Below, one piece after another: positions 54,807-64,000 of a DNA stretch of 64,000 nucleotides; positions within the stretch are counted from its first letter, which is position 1; every line of letters starts with the position of its first letter. The DNA lies in the NCBI GenBank assembly GCA_025454405.1, contig JALOON010000038.1, positions 1-64,000 on the forward strand, written 5' to 3'. Made by a program: the position numbers and the translations under genes. Source of the DNA: Oscillatoriaceae cyanobacterium Prado104. Lineage in GTDB: Bacteria; Cyanobacteriota; Cyanobacteriia; Cyanobacteriales; Microcoleaceae. Under the pieces are notes generated by a model, which did no database searches, was not told where the DNA came from, and saw nothing but the letters and a program-made list of their open reading frames with translations.

Positions 54807-56153
54807 ATGGACTCAGAATCAGAATTTACTTGCGAAGCAGCTTTATTATTTATTGATGAATCAATAAAACTCAAAACAGGTCATAATTTAAGCAACCTTG
54901 AAGTGGAAGTGTTCAAAGGTTGCTGGGAAGATAAGGATTATTCTAAAATCGCCGAAACAGTAGGCTATTCTGCAGGTCACATTACTGGAGTTGGCAAGCA
55001 GTTATGGAGCAAGATTTCAGAAGCATTAGGAGAAACTGTTAGTAAAAAAACTTTTCGGCAGCCCTTAAGAAGAGAATGGGAACAACGACGCCTTCATGGA
55101 ATTACACGATCTGCACCTTTAGGAGAACCGCAATCTTTCAGCTCGATCGAGCATAATTTTACCATTTATATAGAACGCCCTCCGATTGAAGAACGTTGTT
55201 ACTCAGAAATTCTCAAACCCGGATGTTTGTTGCGAATTAAAGCACCTTGGCAGACAGGAAAAACCGAATTAATTTCAAGACTTATAGATTGCGCCGCACA
55301 AAAGGGATATCGCACAGCAGTTTTAAACCTGCGGGATGTGACTCAAGAAGATTTCAGTAACTTGGATAAATTTTTGCAGTGGTTTTGTAATATTGTCGCC
55401 GACAGATTTGAGTTGGCTGCTAGCGTTGAAGAACACTGGCGCAAGAGTATTGGCAATAGTAAGATTAAATGCCGCAGCTACTTTGAAAAGTATTTGTTAC
55501 CGGGTGAAAGTCCTTTAGTTTTAGCTTTAGATGAAATAGACAGAATTTTTCCGTGTCGGGAAATTGCCAGCGAATTTTTAGGAATGCTGCGAACTTGGCA
55601 TGAAGACGCTAAAACTCGCCAAATCTGGCAGCAATTTCGACAAATTGTCTTGCATTCGGAAATTTATACTGAGGTTGATATCAATCAGTCTCCATTTAAT
55701 GCTGGATGCGAGATGGCGTTAATCGACTTCAACGAAGAGCAAGTGCTAGATTTATCGCGGAAGTATCGACTGGATTGGGAACTAGCAAAAGTCAAACAAT
55801 TAATGGCTGTAGTGGGAGGACATCCCTATTTAGTGGGAGAAGCCATCAAACACATAGCGCAACAAGATACAACTCTTGAAAAATTGCTGCAAACATCTCA
55901 CACAATCTGGGGGATCTACAGCCGCCACTTAGAAAGACACTGGAAAAATTTGCAATCTAATTCCGAACTAGCGGGTGCTTTTCAACAGATAGCTTTGGCT
56001 GATACTCCTGTAGAATTTAACTCCCATTTAAATCAAAATATGGCAGTAAAGTTACACGATTTGGGATTGGTGAAGCTTTTGAATAATAGTGCAATAGTAC
56101 GTTATGAATTGTACCGCAAATATTTTCGCGATCGCTTTCAACATAACCTATGA
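54807..56153 (+). CDS. AAA-like ATPase with vMAP-type N-terminal module
   Basis: A 448-residue STAND-like ATPase. Residues about 10-90 carry the helical module [20 protein letters not shown], then [19 protein letters not shown], homologous to the start of the NB-ARC protein at 21.3 kb. The AAA_35-type domain follows (P-loop [13 protein letters not shown], Walker [12 protein letters not shown]), with [12 protein letters not shown] and a winged-helix-like end. I place the start at ATG 54807; a TTG 11 codons upstream is possible. Its stop overlaps the ATG of the WD40 protein (ATGA), so the two are translationally coupled and probably interact. Confidence 0.85.
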   Translation: MDSESEFTCEAALLFIDESIKLKTGHNLSNLEVEVFKGCWEDKDYSKIAETVGYSAGHITGVGKQLWSKISEALGETVSKKTFRQPLRREWEQRRLHGITRSAPLGEPQSFSSIEHNFTIYIERPPIEERCYSEILKPGCLLRIKAPWQTGKTELISRLIDCAAQKGYRTAVLNLRDVTQEDFSNLDKFLQWFCNIVADRFELAASVEEHWRKSIGNSKIKCRSYFEKYLLPGESPLVLALDEIDRIFPCREIASEFLGMLRTWHEDAKTRQIWQQFRQIVLHSEIYTEVDINQSPFNAGCEMALIDFNEEQVLDLSRKYRLDWELAKVKQLMAVVGGHPYLVGEAIKHIAQQDTTLEKLLQTSHTIWGIYSRHLERHWKNLQSNSELAGAFQQIALADTPVEFNSHLNQNMAVKLHDLGLVKLLNNSAIVRYELYRKYFRDRFQHNL

Positions 56154-59100
56154 CCGCAACACACAACAAGCACAACACTTATCAAGTAGGAGGAAGTCTC
56201 CCAGAATCTGCACCCACTTACGTAGTGCGACAGGCAGATGATGAATTGTATGCAGGGTTAAAAAGCGGTTCGTTTTGTTATGTTTTAAACTCCCGACAGA
56301 TGGGTAAATCCAGTTTGCGGGTGCGAACAATGGCAAAACTGCAACAAGAAGGATATGCTTGTTGTGCGATCGAAATGAGAGATATTTGCAGTTATGAAGT
56401 AACGCCGGATGAATTTTTTGGCGGTTTTCTCAGCCTGTTAGTAAGTGGATTCAATTTGGAAATTGACGCAGGAGACTGGTGGGCAAAGTGTCAATACCTT
56501 CCTCCATCAATGCGATTGAGTAAGTTTGTCTCGGAAGTGTTGCTAGATAACGTTACTCAAAATATAGTTATCTTCGTTGATGAAATTGATAATGTTTTGA
56601 ATCTCAAATTCAAAGACGATTTTTTTGCTTTTGTGCGTAGCTGTTATAACAAGCGTGCGGACGATCGAACATTCGATCGCCTCACTTTTGCCTTGCTGGG
56701 AGTCGCAACACCCGAGGACTTAATTGAAGATCGCAATTGCACGTATTTTAATATTGATAGTCTCTCCGTTGAGTTGACTGGTTTTAAACTAGAAGAAACC
56801 GAGGCTTTAGAACGAGGATTAATTGGAGTATTTGACAATCCCAAAGCAGTATTGAAGGAGATATTAGAATGGACGGGCGGGCAACCTTTTCTCACGCAAT
56901 GGTTGTGTCAATTGGTGAGTGCAGGTATTTTAGACTGTAATTTCGATCGCGCATCAGATTTAGTAGCTGCAATTGTCCGGGAACGGATTGTAGAGAATTG
57001 GTGGGCGCAGGACAAGCAACAGCATTTACAGACAATTTGCGATCGCATCCTGAGTAACGAACAGCGAATCTCTAGATTGTTGGGATTGTACAAACAAATT
57101 TTACAATTTGGCGAGATTGCCAGCGATGATAGTTTTGAACAAATGCAATTGCGACTGTCGGGGTTGGTAGTTAAGCAGCAAGGATTTTTGAGAGTTTCCA
57201 ACCGTATTTATCAAGCTGTTTATGATAAAGATTGGGTTGAGAATAAGCTAACTGCGGTGCGGCCTTATGCAGCAGCGATTAGTGCTTGGGAAGCATCTTC
57301 AGGTCAAGATAATTCACAGCTTTTGCGCGGGCGGGAATTGCGGAATGCTCAAGCATGGGCAGAAGGTAAAAGTTTAAGCGATTTGGATTATCAGTTTTTA
57401 GCTGCAAGTGTCGATTTAGATCGTCAAAATATTCAACTTGCTTTAGCGGCAGAACAAGAGGCAAGTCAGATATTAAGTCAAGCTAATTTAACCCTAAGTG
57501 AAGCTAATCAAACCTTAATCGATGCTCAAAAAAAAGCTCGCCGGATAATTGTTTTTGGATTGTGTGTACTGTCGGTTATCAGTGTTGCGAGTGTAATCTT
57601 AGTAAGATGGGCCGACATCCGGGTAAGGAAATCAGAGCATCAAATAAAATTGGCAAAAATTGCTGAATTAAATGCTTTAGCTAAATCAGAACTTTACTTA
57701 AACAATCAGCTTGAAGCATTATTTTACAGCGTAAAAGCAGGTCGTCAATTACTCGATATTGATGCACCAGTAGCTCTAAAGGATCGGGTTGAAAAACAAC
57801 TCAAAAAAACACTTGACGAAGTACAAGAACGCAATCGATTGGAGGGACATAAAGATACAGTTTCCTGTGTATCTTTTAGCCCGGATGGCAAAATTATTGC
57901 TAGTGGTAGTCTTGACAAAACTATTAAACTTTGGAGCCAGCACGGTCAGTTGCTAAAAACTATAGACGTAGGTGCGGATGTCTATGGCATGAGTTTTAGC
58001 CGTGATGGGCGACTGCTGGCTTCAGCTAATAAGGATAATACCATCAAAATTTGGAATCTGGACGGGCAGTTATTAAGAACTTTGTCGGGTCATAATAATT
58101 CAGTTTATAACGTGAGTTTTAGCCCAAATGGGCGACTGCTTGCTTCAGGGAGTAGCGATAACACCGTTAAAGTTTGGAGTATTGAAACAGGTGCTTTAGT
58201 TAACATCTTAAAAGGGCATACAGACACAGTTTATAGCATTACTTTCAACCCTGACGGTAAAACTCTTGCTAGTGGTAGCGGAGACAAAACTGTTAAAATC
58301 TGGAGCATTGCAGGTAAAGAGCTGAAAACTCTAAACGCTCACAGCGATGTAATTACCAGCGTGAGTTTCAGCCCTGACGGTAAAACTCTTGCTAGCGCTA
58401 GTTTAGACAAAAAAATCAAGCTGTGGAATAGTGATGGCAGCTTGAATATAACCCTCAAAGGGCATCGATCGCCAGTCTATGGTGTAAGGTTTAGCCCTGA
58501 TGGTAAAACCCTTGCTTCGGCGAGTGGCGACGCAACAGTCAAGCTATGGAGTCGCGAGGGTAGCGAACTCATGACATTTAATGGGCATACTACAGGACTC
58601 CTAGGTCTAAGCTTCAGCCCCGACGGTAAAACGATTGCTAGTGCTAGTGCTGACAAAACTATTAAATTATGGAGCACTCAACATACTTTGCTGGCAAACA
58701 TAAAGGGTCATAGTGATAGAATTCATAGCGTCACTTTCAGTCCTGATGGCAAGACTATTGCTAGTGCCAGTATTGACAAAATGGTCAAACTTTGGAGTAG
58801 TAATGGTCGTCTGTTACAAACCTTAAACCAGCATCTTGACCAAGTTTATAGCGTAAGTTTTAGTTCTGATGGCAAGATTTTTGCGAGCGCCGGTGAAGAC
58901 AAAACTATCAAACTTTGGAATCTTGATGGCAGAGAAATTAAAACCCTCAAAGGTCATAGTGACGCGATTCAAAGCGTAAGTTTCAGTCCTGATGGCAATA
59001 CGATCGTCAGCGCCAGTGACGATAAAACAATCAAACTCTGGAGCAAAGATGGCAAGGAACTAAAAACCTTAAAAGGACATAACGGTATAATTTTTAGCGC

Positions 59101-59707
59101 AATTTTCAGCCCTGACGGTAAAATCATTGCTAGTGCTGGTGACGACAAAACAATCAAACTCTGGAATCTCAATGGCAGGGCAGGCACGGAGGCGCGACCC
59201 CTACAAACTCTAACAGGTCATAGCGGTACTGTTCTCAGCGTAAATTTTAGCCCGGATGGCAAGACTCTTGCTAGTGGCAGTGATGACAAAACTATCAAAC
59301 TCTGGAATCTCAACGGTAGAGAAATCAAAACTTTAAAAGGGCATACCGGTAGAGTCTTTAGCGTAGTTTTCAGTCCAGATGGTAAGATGATTGCCAGCGG
59401 CAGCAATGACACAACAATCAAACTTTGGAGTCTGGATGGCAAGGAACTTAAAACCTTAAAAGGGCACAGTCGCGGTGTCAGTAGTGTAAATTTTAGTCCA
59501 GATAGTAAAACTATTGCTAGTGCCAGTTTCGATGGAACTATCAACATCTGGAGTCTTGATGGTTTGGAGTTGAAAACTTTAAATTTGGAGCAACTTGTAG
59601 CGTCCGGTTGTAATTTGCTGCACGATTATTTGCAGACAAACAATCATTTTAAAGATAACAACGAAGCTCTTCTTTGCGATCGCGCGACAAACAAATCTCA
59701 ATTTTGA
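56150..59707 (+). CDS. AAA-like ATPase with transmembrane helix and 14 WD40 repeats
   Basis: An 1185-residue protein. Residues about 10-330 are an AAA_35-type ATPase (P-loop [11 protein letters not shown], Walker [26 protein letters not shown]). A linker with a coiled coil leads to one transmembrane helix (about 463-485), then a second coiled region. Fourteen consecutive WD40 repeats (about 563-1155) should make two seven-bladed propellers; most blades read [15 protein letters not shown] and KTIKLW with very high mutual similarity. Blade 11 has a small insertion ([10 protein letters not shown]) that looks repeat-derived. It is probably a scaffold or sensor coupled to the upstream ATPase. Similar cyanobacterial proteins are of unknown function. 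Confidence 0.9.
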   Translation: MTATHNKHNTYQVGGSLPESAPTYVVRQADDELYAGLKSGSFCYVLNSRQMGKSSLRVRTMAKLQQEGYACCAIEMRDICSYEVTPDEFFGGFLSLLVSGFNLEIDAGDWWAKCQYLPPSMRLSKFVSEVLLDNVTQNIVIFVDEIDNVLNLKFKDDFFAFVRSCYNKRADDRTFDRLTFALLGVATPEDLIEDRNCTYFNIDSLSVELTGFKLEETEALERGLIGVFDNPKAVLKEILEWTGGQPFLTQWLCQLVSAGILDCNFDRASDLVAAIVRERIVENWWAQDKQQHLQTICDRILSNEQRISRLLGLYKQILQFGEIASDDSFEQMQLRLSGLVVKQQGFLRVSNRIYQAVYDKDWVENKLTAVRPYAAAISAWEASSGQDNSQLLRGRELRNAQAWAEGKSLSDLDYQFLAASVDLDRQNIQLALAAEQEASQILSQANLTLSEANQTLIDAQKKARRIIVFGLCVLSVISVASVILVRWADIRVRKSEHQIKLAKIAELNALAKSELYLNNQLEALFYSVKAGRQLLDIDAPVALKDRVEKQLKKTLDEVQERNRLEGHKDTVSCVSFSPDGKIIASGSLDKTIKLWSQHGQLLKTIDVGADVYGMSFSRDGRLLASANKDNTIKIWNLDGQLLRTLSGHNNSVYNVSFSPNGRLLASGSSDNTVKVWSIETGALVNILKGHTDTVYSITFNPDGKTLASGSGDKTVKIWSIAGKELKTLNAHSDVITSVSFSPDGKTLASASLDKKIKLWNSDGSLNITLKGHRSPVYGVRFSPDGKTLASASGDATVKLWSREGSELMTFNGHTTGLLGLSFSPDGKTIASASADKTIKLWSTQHTLLANIKGHSDRIHSVTFSPDGKTIASASIDKMVKLWSSNGRLLQTLNQHLDQVYSVSFSSDGKIFASAGEDKTIKLWNLDGREIKTLKGHSDAIQSVSFSPDGNTIVSASDDKTIKLWSKDGKELKTLKGHNGIIFSAIFSPDGKIIASAGDDKTIKLWNLNGRAGTEARPLQTLTGHSGTVLSVNFSPDGKTLASGSDDKTIKLWNLNGREIKTLKGHTGRVFSVVFSPDGKMIASGSNDTTIKLWSLDGKELKTLKGHSRGVSSVNFSPDSKTIASASFDGTINIWSLDGLELKTLNLEQLVASGCNLLHDYLQTNNHFKDNNEALLCDRATNKSQF

Positions 59708-59764
59708 CTTTTGCGTTAAGCAGTAACAATAAAGTTACAGCAATTTTCAAGTTCATCACACCCC

Positions 59765-59797
59765 AGAAACCCGGTTTCTTGAAGAAACCGGGTTTCT
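59765..59797 (+). terminator. Strong hairpin after the WD40 gene (dispersed-repeat derived)
   Basis: AGAAACCCGGTTTCTT and AGAAACCGGGTTTCT form a stem of about 15 bp with a 3-nt loop, followed by TTTG, 58 nt past the stop. It belongs to the GAAACCGGGTTTC repeat family and may serve as a terminator here. Confidence 0.6.
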
Positions 59798-59872
59798 TTG
59801 TACCTACATGAAAATTGCCGATCCAGCAGGATTGATACCAAATGCGAAAATGTTCGCAATCGGCTTAGTATA

Positions 59873-60007
59873 CTAACTACAAGGACCAGGAGGAGGGCAG
59901 ACCTCGAATGGAGGATCTAATGGAAATTTCACTACCATTAGTATCAATATTAGCAAGATCAGCAATATTCCGATCGATACCGTTTTGATGACAAGTTTCT
60001 TATCCAT
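59873..60007 (-). CDS. 44-residue membrane peptide with C-x-P-P-G-x-C tail
   Basis: A 44-residue frame. MDKKLVIKT is followed by a strongly hydrophobic helix (GILLILLILILMVV) and the short tail KFPLDPPFEVCPPPGPCS. Topology suggests a single-span anchor or an uncleaved signal with the Cys-Pro-rich end outside. The C-x-P-P-G-x-C ending is shared with the next small gene on the same strand, which supports coding. No good ribosome-binding site is seen. Function unknown. Confidence 0.5.
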   Translation of the reverse strand: MDKKLVIKTVSIGILLILLILILMVVKFPLDPPFEVCPPPGPCS

Positions 60008-60224
60008 AACACGTTAGATTTCGAGCGACGAATTAAGAATTCATTCTCGTTGGCCAACAGATTTCCGGAAAAAACACCATAAACCCCCAATTGGAATTGG
60101 CAATCTGACAAAAAACTGTAGTGGATGTCACCTTTGCTTCGGCATTTATGATTAACAGTTACAATTATCAGCGTGACTGACTGATAACTGTAACTGTTAA
60201 GGTTTTGAAGGTAATTATAATCTA

Positions 60225-60452
60225 TCAATACGCAACACGGTTACAATCACCTGGAGGACGGCACCCATTTTCTTGTCCCTTAGCCACGTACAAACCACCA
60301 TCTTGCTGGAGATTGCTAAATACACTACTTTCAGTTAGTCGTACAGATGACAACTCCTGTTTAGCCAAGCTTAGACCTGTAATTACCATCAATATTGGCA
60401 AAAGCATGAACCTTGCCAACTTCTTCGTTCTCATGAGAAGTTTTGCGTTCAT
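60225..60452 (-). CDS. 75-residue secreted peptide with C-x-P-P-G-x-C motif
   Basis: A 75-residue precursor. The signal peptide (KLARFMLLPILMVITGLSLA) leaves a mature part of about 45 residues ending GCRPPGDCNRVAY, with only two cysteines, probably disulphide-bonded. An internal ATG at residue 7 would keep the signal. It shares the C-x-P-P-G-x-C motif with the 44-residue gene downstream. It is divergent from the secreted-protein family starting at 60952. Family not recognised. Confidence 0.6.
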   Translation of the reverse strand: MNAKLLMRTKKLARFMLLPILMVITGLSLAKQELSSVRLTESSVFSNLQQDGGLYVAKGQENGCRPPGDCNRVAY

Positions 60453-60951
60453 ATCAACTTACTTTGTGATTTAAGATTACGTAAGTATTCTTTTAAATTT
60501 CCACCTTTCCGGGAAAAAATGCTTGAAAAAATCTACAGCACTTAAGTCACAAGTGAAGTTTATTGTTCCGATCGACTTAGTTTCCGATCGCACCTTAAAT
60601 CTTCTTTCTAATTCCCAGCCTTCCGGAAAAAATCGCCAGTAAAAAAGCTACAGCCCGAAAGTCGCAAGTAAATCACAGAATTATAAGTTGAGAGAACTGC
60701 TGCAACTCAGCTAAATCGTGGATTTGACAAGAGGAAGCAGGATCGATCGCCCCTATTTCACCATTAATTGCGATCGCATCCAATTTTTTCAGAGTTTTTA
60801 TTATTTGTCGATCTATCTTCCTGTTTGTTTGCCCGATCGAACACTGCAATTTGTATGAGTAATTCCTAGTTTTTCTGATTGTTATATCTAAAGCCAGCTA
60901 TTAAGATGGATTCATTCAGCAATCAATAAAACAAAGAATCACGAGGAAATT

Positions 60952-61704
60952 ATGATGAAGGTTTCCCTGAAAAGAACGGCTGCAATAGTTTCGATAACAG
61001 CAACATCCCTATTTTATGTTGTAAGTCCCGGATCGGCAGCTTCTCCCATTACCCCAACGCCAAACCAATTAATTGCCGTCACAATACCCAACTTGCGACC
61101 AGAAGCTTCCGTCAATAATGGAGTTCTTCAAGTGGCAATTCCAGTATCTTTCTTGGAAGGTCCAATTAATTCTATTCTGCGTGCCAATGGAGGACGATAC
61201 AAAGATACTGACTATCAACGACTTGATGTTAACGATATGCGAGTTTCGTTCGCAGAAGGTGGCTTAGTCGTCAACGGCAACTGGCGTTTCCAAGCCCGAG
61301 AATATTTAGGAAGTGTTTTTGGAAGAAAGAAATATACTCCCTGGGTTTCAGTCAGCGGTTCTTTCTCTCAACCTTTCAGTGTTAAAGTCAAGAACGGAAG
61401 ACTTTTCGCAGAAGCGGGCAAGACCGATATTCGAGGTGCTAACAAGTGGTATGGTGACATTGTTGATGCTTTGATTTCGAGATTTCGCGTCAATGGTGCT
61501 GTCAACCAACGCATTAATCAAGAACTACAAAGTTTTAATGGCATGAATCTCCAACAATTACTCGTTAAAACGGGTAGTGATTCAGTTGCTAAAGCGTTGG
61601 GGATTAGCAGCAATGATGCCAGCCAATTAATCGGATCTCGTACAGGCAATATAAATGCTAACATCACTGGTGGTAGCTTGAAATTATCTGTAGCAGTTCG
61701 CTGA
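60952..61704 (+). CDS. Secreted protein, tandem family member 1 (intact)
   Basis: A 250-residue exported protein of unknown function. A signal peptide (MKVSLKRTAAIVSI to near PGSAAS) is followed by a domain of about 200 residues: VLQVAIPVSFLEGPINSILR, NDMRVSFAEGGLVVNGNWRF, then TPWVSVSGSFSQPFSVKVKN. A helical segment (VNQRINQELQSFNGMNLQQL) and a C-terminal strand pair complete it. The beta-rich then helix-containing layout resembles lipid-binding or LolA/DUF-type periplasmic folds, but I cannot assign a family. AGGAAA precedes ATGATG; either Met may start it. It heads a three-member tandem array. Confidence 0.75.
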   Translation: MMKVSLKRTAAIVSITATSLFYVVSPGSAASPITPTPNQLIAVTIPNLRPEASVNNGVLQVAIPVSFLEGPINSILRANGGRYKDTDYQRLDVNDMRVSFAEGGLVVNGNWRFQAREYLGSVFGRKKYTPWVSVSGSFSQPFSVKVKNGRLFAEAGKTDIRGANKWYGDIVDALISRFRVNGAVNQRINQELQSFNGMNLQQLLVKTGSDSVAKALGISSNDASQLIGSRTGNINANITGGSLKLSVAVR

Positions 61705-61854
61705 AAAAATCAGCATCAAAACGCGAGAGGCTGTTGCTGAGTTTATTTATAGGGTGATCTACTTTTTTTCTGGCGTTCGAGAGCTACTTAAACAATAGCT
61801 AAAACGAGAAAACCGAGTGCTAAAAATTTAGTAACTAATCAGTATTCTTTTTCA

Positions 61855-61984
61855 TTTCCAGCTTTCCGGAAAAAAGCTATCGAAAACAGCAGCAGTGCGA
61901 GAGTCGCAAGTAGAAAACAGAATTACATTTTGGCGGTATCTGAGGTACTCCAGAAACCGGGTTTTTTAAAGAAACCCGGTTTCT
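61855..61984. repeat. Duplicated upstream element plus GAAACCGGG hairpin
   Basis: CTTTCCGGAAAAAAGC and GAGTCGCAAGTA (61859-61912) copy the element before member 1. AGAAACCGGGTTTTTT and AAACCCGGTTTCT (61952-61984) form a hairpin of the GAAACCGGG family. Confidence 0.8.
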
Positions 61985-62282
61985 AAGGTGTGCTTAACTT
62001 GCAATCCGGTAAATCAGTTGAGAAAACTGCTGGAACTAAGCTGCATCAACGATTGAGCGAAAGGCTGTAGGGTCGATCGCCCCCTATTTCACCATTTATA
62101 ATCATTCGCCTCCAATTTTTTCTGAGTTTTTGTTATTTATCAATAGATTTTCCGGTTTGTTACCTAAAAAAACACTGTAAATCTGCTAACATTTTGATAT
62201 TTTTTCTAATTGTTATCTCTCAAAATAACTATTACGATCGATTCATCAAACGAAAAACACAACAAAGAATCGCGAGGGAATT

Positions 62283-62621
62283 ATGATGAATCTTATCTTA
62301 AAAAGAAAGGCGACACTTACCTCGATCGTAGCAACATCCCTGATTTCTGTTGCAAGTCCTGCACCAGCAACTTCTCCCATATCTTTCTTGGATATTCCGA
62401 TCGATTCTATTGTAAGTATTCCTGAAGGACAGCACAAAGAAACGATCGAGCGATCGCAACTACTGGTTAAACAACGTCATCGGGACCATGAAATGTTTAT
62501 TGTTCGTACACCCGATCGCTGGTTGATGAGTTACACTAAAATTCACAGTTTAAACATTCATGGTAAAAGCGATCGACAATTATTCCCGGTCGGAGTGCAG
62601 GGACTCGATCGAGGTCATTAG
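62283..62621 (+). pseudogene. Secreted family member 2, decayed
   Basis: A 112-residue frame. The signal peptide (MNLILKRKATLTSIVATSLI, ending near APATS) matches member 1. Then comes only a fragment, SFLDIPIDSIVS, corresponding to SFLEGPINSILR. The remaining 80 residues (PEGQHKETIERSQLLVKQRH and on) do not resemble the family. The upstream DNA is also homologous to that of member 1 (CAAAGAATCGCGAGGGAATT). I read it as a tandem copy that lost most of its body. A short secreted product could still be made. Confidence 0.65.
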
Positions 62622-62658
62622 AAAACAAGAGTGAGTTGGTGACAACTTAATTCTTGCA

Positions 62659-62725
62659 CCTGTAACAAAAACTGGGTTTCTGGCAGAGAATATCGCATCT
62701 AAGCTGATATTTTCCTTTCGGAAAC
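62659..62725 (-). repeat. GAAACC-ended dispersed repeat, reverse copy
   Basis: AACTGGGTTTCTGGCAGAG through GCTGATATTTTCC to GGAAACCTAGTTTTT aligns with the reverse complement of 19024-19107. Confidence 0.65.
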
Positions 62726-63048
62726 CTAGTTTTTCTAATTTTTTCTGAGTTTTTCTGATTCGCCGATCGCTCTTCCTAATTATTTACATGAAAAAAACAG
62801 TAATTTATCGTAGATTTTCTGATTTTTTCTAATTGCAATTCGTCAAGTTTGCTATTAATATCATCCTAAATCCCGATCGATCGCACCTCGATTCTCGTCC
62901 GATCGTCCTCGATCGCGATCGGGCGAGAAGCTGATGAAAGTGTGTGTAGCGTGCGACTTGAACCGACAAGCCATCAAGGGGATAACTAACTCGGATTCGA
63001 TCTAGCTTCATTCAGCAACCAGCACAATAAAAAAATCATGAGGTAATT

Positions 63049-63660
63049 ATGCAGCCTGAAGTTTCATTCAATAAAGGAATGCTTCACGTACTTATTCCAG
63101 TGGCTTGCTTGGAAGGTCCGATCGATACTATTGTCAGTGCCAATGGAGGAAAATACGAAGATACGGACGATCGACAACTTGATGTTAACAATATGCTAGT
63201 TTCTTTCACGGAAGGTGGTTTAGCGATCGACGGCAACTGGCATTTCCAAGCCCGAAAGTATTTAGGACGTTTCCGAGGAAAAAAGAAATATTCTCCGTGG
63301 GTGTCGATCGAAGGTTCTTTCTCTCAAGCTTTCAATATTAAAGTGGGGAATGGCAGGCTGTTTGCAGAAACAAGTACGATCGATATTCAAGGTGCAGGCG
63401 AGTGGTATCCTGAGATTCTTTATGCTTTGATTTCTAGATTTCGTATTAATGGTACTGTTAACAAACTTATTAACCAAGAACTCCAAAATTTTAGTGGCAT
63501 GAGTCTTCAACAACTTCTCGTTCAAGAGGGAAGTGCTTTAGTTGCCGAAGCCTTGAGGATTAGTATTGATGATGCCAGAAAGTCGATCGACTTTGGTGCG
63601 GTAGATATCAATGTCAAGATAACTGACGGGAGATTGATATTATCCGTACAAGTTGACTGA
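63049..63660 (+). CDS. Family member 3, lacking signal peptide
   Basis: A 203-residue homologue of the 60952 product: MLHVLIPVACLEGPIDTIVS, NNMLVSFTEGGLAIDGNWHF, SPWVSIEGSFSQAFNIKVGN and LINQELQNFSGMSLQQLLVQ. The ribosome-binding context (GAGGTAATT) is conserved, but the ATG is followed directly by QPEVSFNKG, equal to RPEASVNNG in member 1. The roughly 50-residue signal and spacer are exactly missing. The product would stay in the cytoplasm unless a start further upstream exists; none is visible. The body is full length, so loss of export may be recent or functional. Confidence 0.7.
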   Translation: MQPEVSFNKGMLHVLIPVACLEGPIDTIVSANGGKYEDTDDRQLDVNNMLVSFTEGGLAIDGNWHFQARKYLGRFRGKKKYSPWVSIEGSFSQAFNIKVGNGRLFAETSTIDIQGAGEWYPEILYALISRFRINGTVNKLINQELQNFSGMSLQQLLVQEGSALVAEALRISIDDARKSIDFGAVDINVKITDGRLILSVQVD

Positions 63661-64000
63661 AATACGCACTCGATCGAAGAGGCAGTTTTTTGTACGAAAA
63701 TCCTCTTGAATATAGGTGAAAAAACCCGGTTTGTGAATTCCTATGGCGTGTTTTCAAACTACTTCTTGAGATTCAGATCCCCCTAAATCCCCCTTAATAA
63801 AGGGGACTTTAAGAGCATTTCTTCCCCCTTTTTAAGCTATGCTTTATAAACATCTTTCTTAACAAGAAAGTTGACAAAAGTAACTACTTGTGTAGGGGCT
63901 ATAGGGGCGATCGCGGACGATCGAATACGAATTATCCTGCTTCGAGTTTTCATTGATATCTCCCTCGAGCAATGAGTTGGCTCAAGTGCGTTCGGGATTT
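63661..64000. other. Repeat-containing end of window
   Basis: A GAAAAAACCCGGTTTG element near 63716 and CCCCCTAAATCCCCC/TTAATAAAGGGG near 63778-63806 are present. No gene seen. Confidence 0.6.

Larger units (their letters stand above)
59708..60951. other. Region of short genes and repeats
   Basis: Apart from the hairpin at 59765 and the two small genes annotated here, the region holds two copies of a TTTCCGGGAAAAAA...GTCACAAGT-type element (about 60505-60560 and 60617-60690). A third copy lies at about 61859-61912. The stretch at 60690-60950 is the upstream region of the first secreted-family gene and is partly repeated before the second. Confidence 0.6.

Noticed and set aside
59959..60228. 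Minus-strand frame of 89 codons overlapping the small-peptide region
   Set aside because: Overlaps the better supported 44-residue gene; no leader, no ribosome-binding site, irregular composition.

Overview
This window is chromosomal DNA of a cyanobacterium. It encodes psbU (a photosystem II extrinsic subunit), a PucC/LhaA-type chlorophyll-delivery MFS protein, ycf35 and ycf46. It is dense in GATCG/GCGATCGC (HIP1-type) motifs and in heptanucleotide tandem repeats, both cyanobacterial hallmarks. The repeat load, the many large signalling and STAND-type ATPase proteins and the CHAT protein resemble filamentous Oscillatoriales (Microcoleus, Oscillatoria or Phormidium type). That placement is inferred from style, not from a comparison.

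Layout. 0-7 kb: FHA-adenylate cyclase, psbU, an IS605-derived remnant, nadB, a small secreted protein and a CHASE2-PAS-GGDEF diguanylate cyclase. 7.7-13.3 kb: rplY and purA on the minus strand, separated by a DUF6883/DUF4926 pair, an IS605 remnant with a tnpB 5' fragment and two tandem paralogues, then a divergent adenosine deaminase. 13.5-18.7 kb: a Cache histidine kinase, an omega-aminotransferase and tldD. 19.1-20.9 kb: a two-helix holin-like protein beside a lysozyme / peptidoglycan-binding / L,D-transpeptidase-like fusion.

21.3-29.8 kb is a conflict- or signalling-type locus: an NB-ARC ATPase, a Ser/Thr kinase with TPRs, two small TPR proteins and a TPR-CHAT caspase-like protein. It is partly decayed. 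The kinase 5' end is interrupted by a duplicated 150-bp repeat, and the CHAT gene has one in-frame stop. 30-36 kb: a DUF433/PIN-like toxin-antitoxin pair, a membrane methyltransferase, an Rpn nuclease, an aldo/keto reductase with an internal deletion, the PucC-like transporter and an IMPase-family protein. 37-41.7 kb: an ABC exporter ATPase with two duplicated permeases. 42-47 kb: a UbiH-like monooxygenase, an unassigned protein, tRNA-Leu(GAG), and three broken genes (accC, a tnpB 3' fragment and an eCIS-type AAA ATPase).

47-51 kb: an exopolysaccharide export pair (SLBB outer-membrane protein and Wzc-like ATPase), then a lipase-like hydrolase. 51.9-54.4 kb: ycf35, ycf46 and a ribbon-helix-helix-like protein on the minus strand. 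54.8-59.7 kb: an overlapping pair, an AAA ATPase carrying the same N-terminal module as the NB-ARC protein and an AAA / 14-blade WD40 protein. 59.8-63.7 kb: two minute membrane or secreted peptides sharing a C-x-P-P-G-x-C tail, and a tandem family of three secreted proteins of unknown function, two of them degenerate.

The intergenic DNA is dominated by dispersed repeats: heptamer arrays of several unrelated sequences, a GAAACCGGGTTTC-ended element, a C-rich/G-rich palindromic element and IS605 ends. Some of these lie inside coding sequences. No rRNA, CRISPR array, complete transposon or prophage was seen.
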